The notes under the pieces: model-generated | The model's database searches: none | Seen by the model: only the letters and a program-made list of their open reading frames with translations | What the model was told of the DNA's origin: nothing | Shown here: piece after piece, positions 16,484-24,694 of the stretch | Layout of the letters: each line of letters opens with the position of its first letter | How positions within the stretch are numbered: the stretch's first letter is position 1 | Made by a program: the position numbers and the translations under genes | DNA from: DATMGU01 sp035555315 | GTDB lineage: Bacteria > Pseudomonadota > Alphaproteobacteria > ATCC43930 > CGMCC-115725 | Reading direction: 5' to 3' | Length of the DNA stretch: 64,000 nucleotides | Assembly: GCA_035555315.1 (NCBI GenBank) | Contig: DATMGU010000110.1 | Location: 11,391-75,390, forward strand

Positions 16484-18583
16484 ATGGCTGGTCTTTCGAA
16501 ACTGTCGATTCGCAGCATGCTGGGGCTGGTCATCACCGGGCTCGCCATCCTGCCCGTCATCTTGAGCGTCGGCATGCTCATGGATGCGGTCAGGCTGGAC
16601 CGCGCCGCCGAGAAGGTCGCGACGCTGGTGCCGATCAGCCAGAGCTTGTTCAAGACCTTGCAGGCAACCCGGCTCGAACGCGGCGACACCCTGACCACCT
16701 TAAAAGGCGAGGCGCCGATCGATCCAACCGTGAGCGCCAATGTCCTAGCCAACCGCCGGGGTTCGGAGGAGGAGTATGCAGCCAGCCTCAAGAGGCTCGC
16801 CGGCGTCGATGTACCGGGGCTACCCGCGATGGTCACGCGTCTGAAGTCGATTCACGACGCGGTAGAGGTGCTCCGGCCGAAGGTCGACGCCGCGTTCCGG
16901 CAGACGAGAGCGGCTCGCGACCCACAACTTGCCGCGGATTGGCCGGCGGTAACCCTGTCCTATCTCGACGCGATCGAGGCGACGAGCGACCTGATGGAAG
17001 CGTCCTTTAAGCTGGTGGATCCGATGATTGACCAGTTCCTGGCGGTAAAACGCGCGGCTTGGATCGCCCGGAACGCCAGTGGCTCGATGATCCTGCGCAC
17101 GATGTCTTCCCTGGCCTCGGGACAGACATGGAACCCGGCCGAGACGCTCGCCTACACGGAAGATCGCAGTCGGCTCGCAGCCGTCTGGACGGTCGTGGCC
17201 GAAGCGTCGACGCGGGCCGACATGCCGAAATCGTTGATCGGGGCGATCGAGAAGACGAACGCCTATTTCAGCGGCCCGGCCGCCGACCAGAGGATCGCCA
17301 TCACACAGAAACTGGCCAGCGGCCAAAAGCCCGAAATCACGACAAAGGATCTCCTGGGTGGGCAACTTCCCTCGATCCTTGCCCTGAGTGATGTCGCGAC
17401 GGTCGCCCTGAACGAGATGGTCGCGCATGCCGATCGCCAAAGGCACGATGCCACGCGCGGGCTGATCCTCGATGGGTCGACTCTGCTGGCGGCACTCGTG
17501 TTCACCGCCGCGGGTTTCGTTATGGTGCACCGCCGCGTGAGCAAACCGATCCGGACGATCACCGTCGCCATGCGCCGCCTGGCCGACCATGACCTGACCA
17601 CGGAACTCCATGACGCGGACCGGAGTGACGAGATCGGCGAGATGTCGCGCGCCGTCCTGGTCTTCAAAGACAACATGATCGAGAACGACCGCCTCGCCGC
17701 CCAGCAACAGGCCGAGCAGCTCAAGAGAGAGGAGCGACAGAAGGCGATCGAAGATTATATCAAGGCCTTCGACCAGTCGGTCGCCACGTCGCTCGCGGCG
17801 CTGTCCTCCGCCTCGGGCGAATTGCAGACCACGGCGCGATCGATGTCGACGACCGCCGAGGCGACAAGTCGGCAGTCGAATCTGGTGGCCGCCGCTTCTG
17901 AGCGAGCCTCGGGCAACGTTCAGACCGTCGCCTCGGCCGCCGAGGAATTGTCCTCCTCGATTTCCGAGATTAGCCGGCAAATGTCGGAATCGACCCAGGT
18001 TTCCAGCCAAGCGGTCGAGCAGGCCGAGCGAACCAACGGCGAGGTCCAGGCCCTCGCGGAGGCGGCTCAGAAGATCGGCGATGTGGTGAAGCTGATCAAC
18101 AACATCGCCGGGCAGACCAATCTCCTGGCGCTGAATGCGACGATCGAGGCGGCGCGTGCCGGCGAGGCGGGCAAAGGCTTCGCAGTCGTCGCCTCCGAGG
18201 TGAAAAGCCTGGCCACGCAGACCGCCAAGGCGACGGAAGACATCGCGGCCCAAGTCGCCGCCATCCAGGCGGCGACCGGCGGCGCCGTCGAGGCGATCCG
18301 GAGCATCGGTCAAACCATCGGGCGGGTCAGCGAGATCGCCACCGGCGTCGCCGCGGCCGTCGAGCAGCAAGGCGCCGCGACGCAGGAGATCGCGCGCAAC
18401 GTGCTGCAGGCGTCGACCGGGACATCGGAAGTCTCCGCCAATATCGCCGGCGTCAGCCAGGCGGCGAGCGAGACAGGTGCCTCGTCCACAGAGGTTCTCA
18501 ACGCCGCCGCCGAGCTGGTTAGGATCTCCGATGCCCTGCGCAACGAGGTCGACGGTTTCGTCATCCGGATCCGCGCCGCGTAA
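16484..18583 (+). CDS. Methyl-accepting chemotaxis protein with HAMP domain
   Basis: A 699-residue inner-membrane chemoreceptor. TM1 is about residues 13-33 (MLGLVITGLAILPVILSVGM). A helical periplasmic sensor domain of about 290 residues follows, and TM2 is about 331-350 (TLLAALVFTAAGFVMV). A HAMP linker and the cytoplasmic signalling hairpin come next. The conserved tip is recognisable as INNIAGQTNLLALNATIEAA, followed by RAGEAGKGFAVVASEVKSLA. The ATG at 16484 is preferred; the frame is open from a TTG at 16463 across a G10 tract. No che genes are nearby, so it feeds a pathway encoded elsewhere. Its ligand may be one of the compounds catabolised by flanking operons. Confidence 0.92.
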   Translation: MAGLSKLSIRSMLGLVITGLAILPVILSVGMLMDAVRLDRAAEKVATLVPISQSLFKTLQATRLERGDTLTTLKGEAPIDPTVSANVLANRRGSEEEYAASLKRLAGVDVPGLPAMVTRLKSIHDAVEVLRPKVDAAFRQTRAARDPQLAADWPAVTLSYLDAIEATSDLMEASFKLVDPMIDQFLAVKRAAWIARNASGSMILRTMSSLASGQTWNPAETLAYTEDRSRLAAVWTVVAEASTRADMPKSLIGAIEKTNAYFSGPAADQRIAITQKLASGQKPEITTKDLLGGQLPSILALSDVATVALNEMVAHADRQRHDATRGLILDGSTLLAALVFTAAGFVMVHRRVSKPIRTITVAMRRLADHDLTTELHDADRSDEIGEMSRAVLVFKDNMIENDRLAAQQQAEQLKREERQKAIEDYIKAFDQSVATSLAALSSASGELQTTARSMSTTAEATSRQSNLVAAASERASGNVQTVASAAEELSSSISEISRQMSESTQVSSQAVEQAERTNGEVQALAEAAQKIGDVVKLINNIAGQTNLLALNATIEAARAGEAGKGFAVVASEVKSLATQTAKATEDIAAQVAAIQAATGGAVEAIRSIGQTIGRVSEIATGVAAAVEQQGAATQEIARNVLQASTGTSEVSANIAGVSQAASETGASSTEVLNAAAELVRISDALRNEVDGFVIRIRAA

Positions 18584-18636
18584 CGAGACATCGGCCGCGC
18601 AGGTTCGCCTCCCCACGATGCCTGTTACGGGCGATA

Positions 18637-19440
18637 TCAGTCGCGCGGCATCACGTCGAGCCGCACGGCGATACCCTCCAGCTCCGGACTGGGCGCCGGG
18701 TAGCGCCGCATCACCAGCGGGTCGTGGCCCGGCACGATATGCGCGGGGGACGGCGCGGCGGCGCGCAGGCGATCGTGGCTCTCCAGCATGTCGGCGATGC
18801 TGACGCAGATCGGAAAGGGGCGGCCCTGCTCCATATTCTCGTAGAAATGCGAGACGTCGGAGGCGAGCACCACCGGGCCGCGCGCGGTGTTCACGCGCAC
18901 GAATTGCAACCCCGCCGAATGGCCCGGCGCCGGATGCAGCGTGATGCCGGGCGCCAGTTCCACCATGCCGTTATACAGCCGCACGCGCCCGGCATAGTTC
19001 AGCCGCACGATGCCGACGATATCCTCCACCTCGTAGGCCTGGGCGAGGTGGAGGTAGCGCATGTGCCGGCCGACGGCGAAATGCAGGTCGGGCTCCTGCA
19101 GATGGAACTCAGCCGCCGGGAAGCGGTCGAAATTGCCGACATGGTCGTAGTGCAGATGCGTCAGCACCACATCTTTCACCGTCTCGGCCTCCACGCCCAG
19201 CAGGCGTAGCGCCGCGATCGGGCAGCGCAGCAGGGTGCGCCCGCGCCGCGCCGCGACCTCCGCGGTGAAGCCGGCATCGACGACGATCGCCCTGCCCGCG
19301 CCACGGATCAGCCACAGGAAATAATCCATCGGCATCGGGCCGTCATGCGGGTCGCCGCCGATGAAATGATCCGAACGGCGAGCCTCGCGCGTCGCATAGC
19401 GCAAGGCGAAGACCTCGTAGGCGGGAAGCGTCGTGTCCAT
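18637..19440 (-). CDS. Metallo-beta-lactamase fold hydrolase, N-acyl homoserine lactonase-like
   Basis: A 267-residue binuclear zinc hydrolase. The HxHxDH signature is HLHYDHVGN, further ligands lie in APGHSAG and SDVSHF, and VPGHDP closes the site. The overall pattern fits the AHL lactonase/AttM-like branch, which opens gamma-lactones. The start is the ATG at 19440 (MDTTLPAYEVFALRYA); upstream frame extension has no family similarity. It is transcribed in the same direction as the carboxymuconolactone decarboxylase gene just upstream, with a 49-base gap. In this context a catabolic lactone is as likely a substrate as a quorum signal. Confidence 0.87.
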   Translation of the reverse strand: MDTTLPAYEVFALRYATREARRSDHFIGGDPHDGPMPMDYFLWLIRGAGRAIVVDAGFTAEVAARRGRTLLRCPIAALRLLGVEAETVKDVVLTHLHYDHVGNFDRFPAAEFHLQEPDLHFAVGRHMRYLHLAQAYEVEDIVGIVRLNYAGRVRLYNGMVELAPGITLHPAPGHSAGLQFVRVNTARGPVVLASDVSHFYENMEQGRPFPICVSIADMLESHDRLRAAAPSPAHIVPGHDPLVMRRYPAPSPELEGIAVRLDVMPRD

Positions 19441-19489
19441 GCTGTCCGTCCTCCTGCACCGTGCCGGGCTCGCCTTTATTTTGTCCGCG

Positions 19490-19891
19490 TCAGCGAGGCT
19501 TGGTGGCGGGCAACGCGCCCTCCTTGACCAGCACCTCATGCGCCGCCTTGAAGGCATCGAGGCCGGCGGGGATGCCGCAATAGGCGGTCGCATGCAGCAG
19601 CACGGACTTGATCTCCTCGACCGTCACGCCGTTGTTCAGCGCGCCCTTCACATGCAGCTTGATCTCGGGTGAGCGGTTCAGGGCTGTCAGCATCGCCAGA
19701 TTGACCAGGCTGCGGGTCTTCCGGTCGAGCGTCGGATCCCCCCAAGCCCAGCCCCAGGCCCAGCTCGTCGTGGCACGCTGAAAGGCCATCATGAAGTCGT
19801 CGGCGTTGCGGATGGAGGCGTCGACATAATCCGACCCCAGCACCTCCCGGCGGATCGGCAGGCCTTTGTTGAAAAGGGCTTCGTCGGACAT
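19490..19891 (-). CDS. Carboxymuconolactone decarboxylase (CMD) family protein
   Basis: A 133-residue small helical protein. The diagnostic sequence is LLHATAYCGIPAGLDAFKAA, matching PcaC-type gamma-carboxymuconolactone decarboxylases, where the histidine and YCG..A segment line the active site; VNLAMLTALN is the conserved central helix. The start is the ATG at 19891 (MSDEALFNKG), with GGGAGC just upstream. It is adjacent to a lactonase-like gene, which fits protocatechuate-type or similar lactone chemistry. CMD proteins also include peroxidases, but the AhpD CxxC is absent. Confidence 0.88.
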   Translation of the reverse strand: MSDEALFNKGLPIRREVLGSDYVDASIRNADDFMMAFQRATTSWAWGWAWGDPTLDRKTRSLVNLAMLTALNRSPEIKLHVKGALNNGVTVEEIKSVLLHATAYCGIPAGLDAFKAAHEVLVKEGALPATKPR

Positions 19892-19940
19892 CGCTCGCTC
19901 CCGATCCGTTTCACGTCGCCACACCCTATCCTGAGCCATA

Positions 19941-19961
19941 ATTGTACGTCAATATTACAAT
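19941..19961. promoter_or_regulatory. Inverted repeat ATTGTA-N9-TACAAT, possible GntR operator
   Basis: Perfect 6-bp arms lie in the divergent gap between the CMD gene and the GntR regulator. FCD-type GntR regulators bind AT-rich TGT/ACA dyads of this kind. The position would let the regulator control both directions. Confidence 0.45.
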
Positions 19962-19991
19962 ATTTCCTTGTCGCTTCGGATCAATGAAGGA

Positions 19992-20006
19992 TATGTTTCA
20001 CACATA
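19992..20006. promoter_or_regulatory. Inverted repeat TATGT-N5-ACATA, second possible operator
   Basis: Five-base arms lie just before the GntR start at 20017. Together with the dyad at 19941 they form two TGT..ACA-type sites about 48 bases apart centre to centre. It may be an autoregulatory site. Short arms keep confidence low. Confidence 0.3.
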
Positions 20007-20016
20007 ATTCGGGGAA

Positions 20017-20808
20017 ATGGTGAGAGCAGTGGATCTGACAAAGCGTGCCAACGTTGATGAATTGTCAGACAATAAATCGACAGAGGCGAGCCTGCCGTCC
20101 GGATCGCGCATCGTGCCGCAATCCGTGCGCAGTCTCGTCGAGGGTCGGCTACGCAAGGCGATCATGAGCGGCGATTTTCCGGCCGGCACCCATTTGGCCG
20201 ACCGCATTTTGTGCGAACAGTTCGGCGTCAGCCGCGGCATCGTCCGCGAGGCGATCCGCCTGCTGGAGGCTGAGGGGTTGGTGACGGTGGTGCCCCATCG
20301 CGGACCGTTCGTGGCCTTCCTTACCGCCGCCGAAGCCGTGCAGATCTACGAGGTGCGCGCCGCGCTGGAGGCGTTGGCGGGCCAGGGCTTCGCCGAACGT
20401 GCCTCGGACGAGGAAAGGATGGAGCTGTTCCAGGTATTCGAGCGCCTGGCCACGATGGATGCGACCGTCGGGCAGGAGGTTCTGCTGGAGAGCAAACGCG
20501 CGTTCTACGCCGTGCTGCTGCGTGGCTGCCGGAACGCCTATGCCGGCCGCATGCTCGGTCAACTGCACAACCGCAATACGCAGCTGCGCGCGACATCGAT
20601 GTCCGCCCCGGGACGCCTGCCGAATACCATTCGCGAGCTGCGCCGTATCGTGGAAGCGATCCAGCAGCGCGACGGCGAGGAGGCCGCGGCGGCCTGTCGC
20701 GACCATGTGCGCGCCGCCGCCACCGTGGCGCTGCGCGCACTGCGCGAGCGCGAACGTCGTGCCGCGGCGGAGTCCGCCGATCCCGAGAGCTCTCGAAAGG
20801 CGGGTTGA
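20017..20808 (+). CDS. GntR family transcriptional regulator, FCD subfamily
   Basis: A 263-residue regulator. The winged HTH is at about residues 42-105 (GRLRKAIMSGDFPAGTHLAD, then QFGVSRGIVREAIRLLEAEG), followed by an FCD-type helical domain (YEVRAALEALAGQGF; IQQRDGEEAAAACRDHVRAA). It is divergent from the CMD/lactonase pair and 26 bases upstream of the dehydrogenase and molybdenum hydroxylase genes, which it probably controls. Two inverted repeats lie in its promoter region. Some conserved FCD metal-binding histidines are not obvious, so the ligand mode may differ. Confidence 0.9.
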   Translation: MVRAVDLTKRANVDELSDNKSTEASLPSGSRIVPQSVRSLVEGRLRKAIMSGDFPAGTHLADRILCEQFGVSRGIVREAIRLLEAEGLVTVVPHRGPFVAFLTAAEAVQIYEVRAALEALAGQGFAERASDEERMELFQVFERLATMDATVGQEVLLESKRAFYAVLLRGCRNAYAGRMLGQLHNRNTQLRATSMSAPGRLPNTIRELRRIVEAIQQRDGEEAAAACRDHVRAAATVALRALRERERRAAAESADPESSRKAG

Positions 20809-20834
20809 GGAACGCGACAAAGGGGAAGAAACGG

Positions 20835-21746
20835 ATGGCTGATCTGGAACTCGGCTTCGTGGGCCTGGGCCGAATGGGCGGCCCTATGCTGGTCCGGCTG
20901 ATCGAGGCCGGGCACAGCGTGCATGTCTACGACCCGGCCGAACAAGCGATGGCGGTTGCCGAGCGGCGCGGCGCCAAGCCGGCATCGAGTGCCGCCGAAA
21001 TCGGCGCGGCGGCCGATATCGTGCTGGTCAGCCTGCCGACGCCGGATGTGGTGCGGGAGGTGGTGCTCGGCGAGGGCGGCATCATCCATGGCAAGCGGGC
21101 GCGCATCGTCATCGATCTGTCCACCACGGGCCCGCGCATGGCCGGCGCCATCGCCGCCACCCTGGCCGAGGAAGGACGGATCACCTTCGTCGATTCACCG
21201 GTCAGCGGCGGTGTCGCGGGCGCCGAAAAGGGGACGCTGGCGCTGATGGTATCGTGCCCGAAACCGATCTATGCCGAAATCGAGCCGCTGCTGAGGCATC
21301 TCGGCACGCTGTTCTTCGTGGGCGAGAAGCCGGGTCTGGGACAGACCCTGAAGCTGGTCAACAATCTGCTGGCCGCCACCGCCCTCGCCGTATCCTCGGA
21401 AGGGATGGTAATGGGCGTCAAGGCCGGACTCGATCCGCAAACCATGATCGATGTGATCAACGTCAGCAGCGGGCGCAACAGCGCCATCCAGGACAAGTTT
21501 CCCCGCTCGATCCTGCCGCGCACCTTCGACTACGGGTTCACCACCGGCTTGTCCTACAAGGACGTGCGGCTCTGCGTCGACGAGGCGGAGGCGCTGGGCA
21601 TTCCGATGGTGGTCGGCGGCGCGGTGCGGCAGTTCCTGGCCATGACCAACGCCGCCTACGGCCCTGGATCGGACTTCACCCAGATGGTGCAACTGGTCGA
21701 GCAATGGGCCGGCGTGGAAGTGGACGGGCGCCACCCCAAGCCCTGA
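20835..21746 (+). CDS. NAD(P)-dependent beta-hydroxyacid dehydrogenase (3-hydroxyisobutyrate dehydrogenase family)
   Basis: A 303-residue dehydrogenase. The Rossmann motif is GFVGLGRMGGPM. The substrate-binding motif is DSPVSGGVAGAEKGTLALMV, and the catalytic lysine lies in GQTLKLVNNLLAA, all standard for the 3-hydroxyisobutyrate / tartronate-semialdehyde reductase family. The ATG at 20835 has a GGGGAAGAAA purine-rich site upstream. It oxidises a beta-hydroxy acid or reduces the semialdehyde. It lies between the regulator and a molybdenum hydroxylase pair, and a paralogue is encoded at 26597. Confidence 0.9.
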   Translation: MADLELGFVGLGRMGGPMLVRLIEAGHSVHVYDPAEQAMAVAERRGAKPASSAAEIGAAADIVLVSLPTPDVVREVVLGEGGIIHGKRARIVIDLSTTGPRMAGAIAATLAEEGRITFVDSPVSGGVAGAEKGTLALMVSCPKPIYAEIEPLLRHLGTLFFVGEKPGLGQTLKLVNNLLAATALAVSSEGMVMGVKAGLDPQTMIDVINVSSGRNSAIQDKFPRSILPRTFDYGFTTGLSYKDVRLCVDEAEALGIPMVVGGAVRQFLAMTNAAYGPGSDFTQMVQLVEQWAGVEVDGRHPKP

Positions 21747-21862
21747 CGGTCGGTTGGGCGCCTCCCCCAGAAAATCCGATCACGCATCGATGTCTTATGA
21801 GACTATCGCCGGGCGGAAGGAGGCAGGTCCTGCTTTGGCCAAATCAACGACGGGAGGGGCTC

Positions 21863-22327
21863 ATGGCTCCATACACCTTGCTTGTGAACGGCGGCACCCG
21901 GACGATCGAGGCCGACGACCCGGCGAAGCCTTTGCTCTATGTCCTGCGCGGGGATCTGGGACTGACGGCCGCGAAGTTCGGCTGCGGCCTGGGTCAATGC
22001 GGCGCCTGCACGGTTCTGGTGGACGGCGCCGCGCTGCGGTCCTGCCAATTGGCGGTCTCCGATGCCGTCGGCAAGACGATCACGACTCTGGAAGGCCTGG
22101 CGCCGCCGGAGCATCCCCACCCGGTGCAAGCCGCCTTCATCGCCGAGGCGGCGGCCCAATGCGGCTATTGCACCAACGGGATGGTGCTGACCGCGAAGGC
22201 GCTGCTCGACCAGAACCCTCATCCGACCCGGGCGGAAATCACCGACGGGCTCGCCGATAACCTCTGCCGGTGCGGCACCCACACGCGGATCGTCCGCGCA
22301 GTGTTGCGCGCCGCCGGGCAGGGTTGA
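21863..22327 (+). CDS. Molybdenum hydroxylase small [2Fe-2S] subunit (IorA-like)
   Basis: A 154-residue iron-sulfur subunit. The first cluster motif is CGLGQCGACTVLVDG with a further cysteine in LRSC; the second is CGYCTNGM and CRCGTH. The paired large subunit follows after three bases and is of the isoquinoline 1-oxidoreductase type, in which electrons usually go to a membrane cytochrome instead of a FAD subunit; indeed no flavoprotein gene is present here. GGGAGGGG precedes the ATG at 21863. Confidence 0.92.
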   Translation: MAPYTLLVNGGTRTIEADDPAKPLLYVLRGDLGLTAAKFGCGLGQCGACTVLVDGAALRSCQLAVSDAVGKTITTLEGLAPPEHPHPVQAAFIAEAAAQCGYCTNGMVLTAKALLDQNPHPTRAEITDGLADNLCRCGTHTRIVRAVLRAAGQG

Positions 22328-22330
22328 GCC

Positions 22331-24556
22331 ATGACCGCCCTTCCGCTTTCCCGCCGCATGCTGCTCAAGGCCGGCGGCGCCGTGATCGTCAGCTTCGGCA
22401 TCCCGTCCCTGGCCCAGGCCGCCTCCAACCAACCGACCGGCGCCCCACGAACTCTGGACCCCGCGCAGGTCGACGGCTTCCTCGCCTTCCACGCCGACGG
22501 CACGGTCAGCGTCTTCAGCGGCAAGGTCGATCTCGGCACCGGGCTGCGCATCGCCATCCGGCAAATGGCGGCGGAGGAGCTGGGCATCGGCGTCGACCAG
22601 ATCGCCCTGATCGAAGGCGATACGGCCCTCACCCCCGACCAGGGCCCGACCGCCGGCAGCACCGGCGTCGCCCGAGGCGGCGTGCAGATCCGGCAGGCGG
22701 CGGCGACCGCCCGCCAGGCCCTGATCGGCCTCGCCGCCGGTCGGTTGAAGCGCCCGGCGGGCGAGCTCGATCTCATCGCCGGCGAAGTCCGTCCCGTGGC
22801 TGGCGGCCCCGCCGACAGTCCGGGGGTGACCGTCGCGAGTCTGATCGGCGACCGGCTGCTGGATCTGCCGATCGACGCCAAGGCGCCATTGCGGGATCCG
22901 GATGGCTACAAGCTCGTCGGCCAGTCCCTGCCCCGGCCGGACGTGCCGGAGAAGGTCATGGGCCGGCATGTCTACGTCCATGATTTCAGCCTGCCCGGGA
23001 TGCTGCATGGCCGAGTCATCCGGCCCCCGGCGATCGACGCGCGGCTCGAAACCGTCGACGAAACCTCGATTGCCGGGTTGAACGGCGTGCGCATCATCCG
23101 GATCAAGGATTTCCTGGGTGTGGTCGCCGAGGATGAATGGACCGCGGTGCGCGCCGCCGATCGGCTGAAGGCGACCTGGTCCGGTGGCCAGCATCTGCCG
23201 GTACAGAGCGATCTCTACTCCGCCATCCGCGGTACCGCCGTCGCGCGGGACGCGGCGGTCGTCAGCAAGGGCGATCCGGCCGTCCTGCGCGGATCGAGCC
23301 AAATCCACACGGCCACCTATCAATGGCCTATTCAGAGCCATGCCTCCCTCGGCCCGTCCTGCGCGGTCGCCGATATCACGCCCGACGAGGCGACCATCTG
23401 GACCGCCTCGCAATCGACCCACCGGTTCCGCCTCGCCTTCGCCAAATTCCTCGACCTGCCGGCCGAGCGGGTGCGGCTGATCTACCTCGACGGCTCCGGC
23501 TGCTATGGCATGAACGGCCATGACGACGCCGCGGCGGATGCGGCCCTGATGTCCAGGGCGGTGGGGCGGCCCGTGCGGGTGCAATGGATGCGGGCGGACG
23601 AGCATGGCTGGGACCCGAAAGGTCCGCCCCAGCTGCTTGACGTCTCAGCGACGCTCGACAGCGAGGGAAGGATCACCGCCTGGCGGACCGAGGCCTGGCT
23701 GCCGCTTGCGACCGCCGGGCTGCCGAACATCCCGCTGCTCGGACCGCAAGCCGCGGGAATCGGGCAGGTTCAAGGGCTTTCAGCCGGGCTGATCGACCAG
23801 AACACGGATCCGCCCTATGCGGTGGCGAATGTCGAGGCCACGATCCACTGGCTGAAGAGCACGCCCCTGCGACCCTCCAACATTCGAGCCCCCGGCAAGA
23901 TCGCCAACACCTTCGCGATCGAAGGCTTCACCGACGAGCTCGCCGCCGTCGCCGGGGTCGATCCCGTCGAATTCCGGCGTCGCGGCCTGTCCGACCCGCG
24001 CGGATTGGACGTGCTGCGGCGCGCGGCCACGCTGTTCGGCTGGGAGCCTCGCCCATCCCCGGCCCCCGCCCGGAACGGCCCAGCGGAGGGGCGCGGGATC
24101 GCCTATGTCCACTACAAGCACAGCGAGAACTACGTGGCCCTGGCGATGGCGGTGACGGTCGATCCGAAATCGGGCGCGATCCGGGTGACGCGCGTCGCCT
24201 GCTCCCATGATTGCGGCTTGGTGATCAATCCCGACGCTCTCAAGAACCAGATCGAGGGCGCCATCGTCCAGACGCTGAGCCGCGGCCTGCACGAGGAGGT
24301 GACGTTCGACCACGACCGCGTCACCAGCCTCGACTGGGCAGGCTATCCGATCCTGACCTTCCCGGAACTCCCGGAGATCACCATCGATCTGGTCGAGCGC
24401 CGGCACGAACCACCCTTGGGAGGCGGCGAGGCCGCCGCGGCGCCGGTCGCCGCCGCGCTTGCCAATGCGGTGTTCGACGCCATCGGCATCCGCTTGCGGA
24501 CGGTGCCCTTCACCCCGGACCGAGTTAAGGCCGCCATCAAGGAACGAGGGGCTTGA
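22331..24556 (+). CDS. Molybdenum hydroxylase large subunit, isoquinoline 1-oxidoreductase beta type, Tat-exported
   Basis: A 741-residue catalytic subunit. The N-terminus has a twin-arginine signal (LSRRMLLKAGGAVIVSFG) with likely cleavage near AQAAS, so the enzyme probably works in the periplasm. FLAFHADGTVSVFSGKVDLG and the motif GPTAGSTGVARGG mark the IorB-like branch. The catalytic glutamate is Glu700 in LGGGEAAAAPVAAA. The substrate would be an aldehyde or aromatic heterocycle outside the cytoplasm, with electrons going to cytochrome c. It is about 30 residues shorter at the hammerhead than the cytosolic form encoded at 12168. Cofactor insertion proteins (XdhC-like) are not in the window. 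Confidence 0.9.
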   Translation: MTALPLSRRMLLKAGGAVIVSFGIPSLAQAASNQPTGAPRTLDPAQVDGFLAFHADGTVSVFSGKVDLGTGLRIAIRQMAAEELGIGVDQIALIEGDTALTPDQGPTAGSTGVARGGVQIRQAAATARQALIGLAAGRLKRPAGELDLIAGEVRPVAGGPADSPGVTVASLIGDRLLDLPIDAKAPLRDPDGYKLVGQSLPRPDVPEKVMGRHVYVHDFSLPGMLHGRVIRPPAIDARLETVDETSIAGLNGVRIIRIKDFLGVVAEDEWTAVRAADRLKATWSGGQHLPVQSDLYSAIRGTAVARDAAVVSKGDPAVLRGSSQIHTATYQWPIQSHASLGPSCAVADITPDEATIWTASQSTHRFRLAFAKFLDLPAERVRLIYLDGSGCYGMNGHDDAAADAALMSRAVGRPVRVQWMRADEHGWDPKGPPQLLDVSATLDSEGRITAWRTEAWLPLATAGLPNIPLLGPQAAGIGQVQGLSAGLIDQNTDPPYAVANVEATIHWLKSTPLRPSNIRAPGKIANTFAIEGFTDELAAVAGVDPVEFRRRGLSDPRGLDVLRRAATLFGWEPRPSPAPARNGPAEGRGIAYVHYKHSENYVALAMAVTVDPKSGAIRVTRVACSHDCGLVINPDALKNQIEGAIVQTLSRGLHEEVTFDHDRVTSLDWAGYPILTFPELPEITIDLVERRHEPPLGGGEAAAAPVAAALANAVFDAIGIRLRTVPFTPDRVKAAIKERGA

Positions 24557-24694
24557 ACCCGAACGGAGCGGGCAACGGACCGTTGAAAGCATGGGCTCAG
24601 ACGAGGTGGAACGCCAGCAAAGCATGTTTGCGCTTGAAGCCCCAACGATAGCTGGAGAGTGAGCCCAGGTCGATCGAGGTCCGGACGAGCGTTG

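Noticed and set aside
16820..18616. 598-codon minus-strand frame opposite the chemoreceptor
   Set aside because: The chemoreceptor on the plus strand has unmistakable signalling motifs; the antisense translation is low-complexity Arg/Gly/Asp sequence.
18637..19440. Dedicated quorum-quenching AHL lactonase
   Set aside because: The fold matches, but no LuxI/LuxR genes are nearby and the neighbours are catabolic, so only a lactonase-like hydrolase is called.
24557..24694. Bidirectional terminator between convergent genes
   Set aside because: GGGGCTT (24548) and AAGCCCC (24637) could pair but are about 80 bases apart; the only tight dyad, CAACGG-A-CCGTTG, leaves no usable loop.
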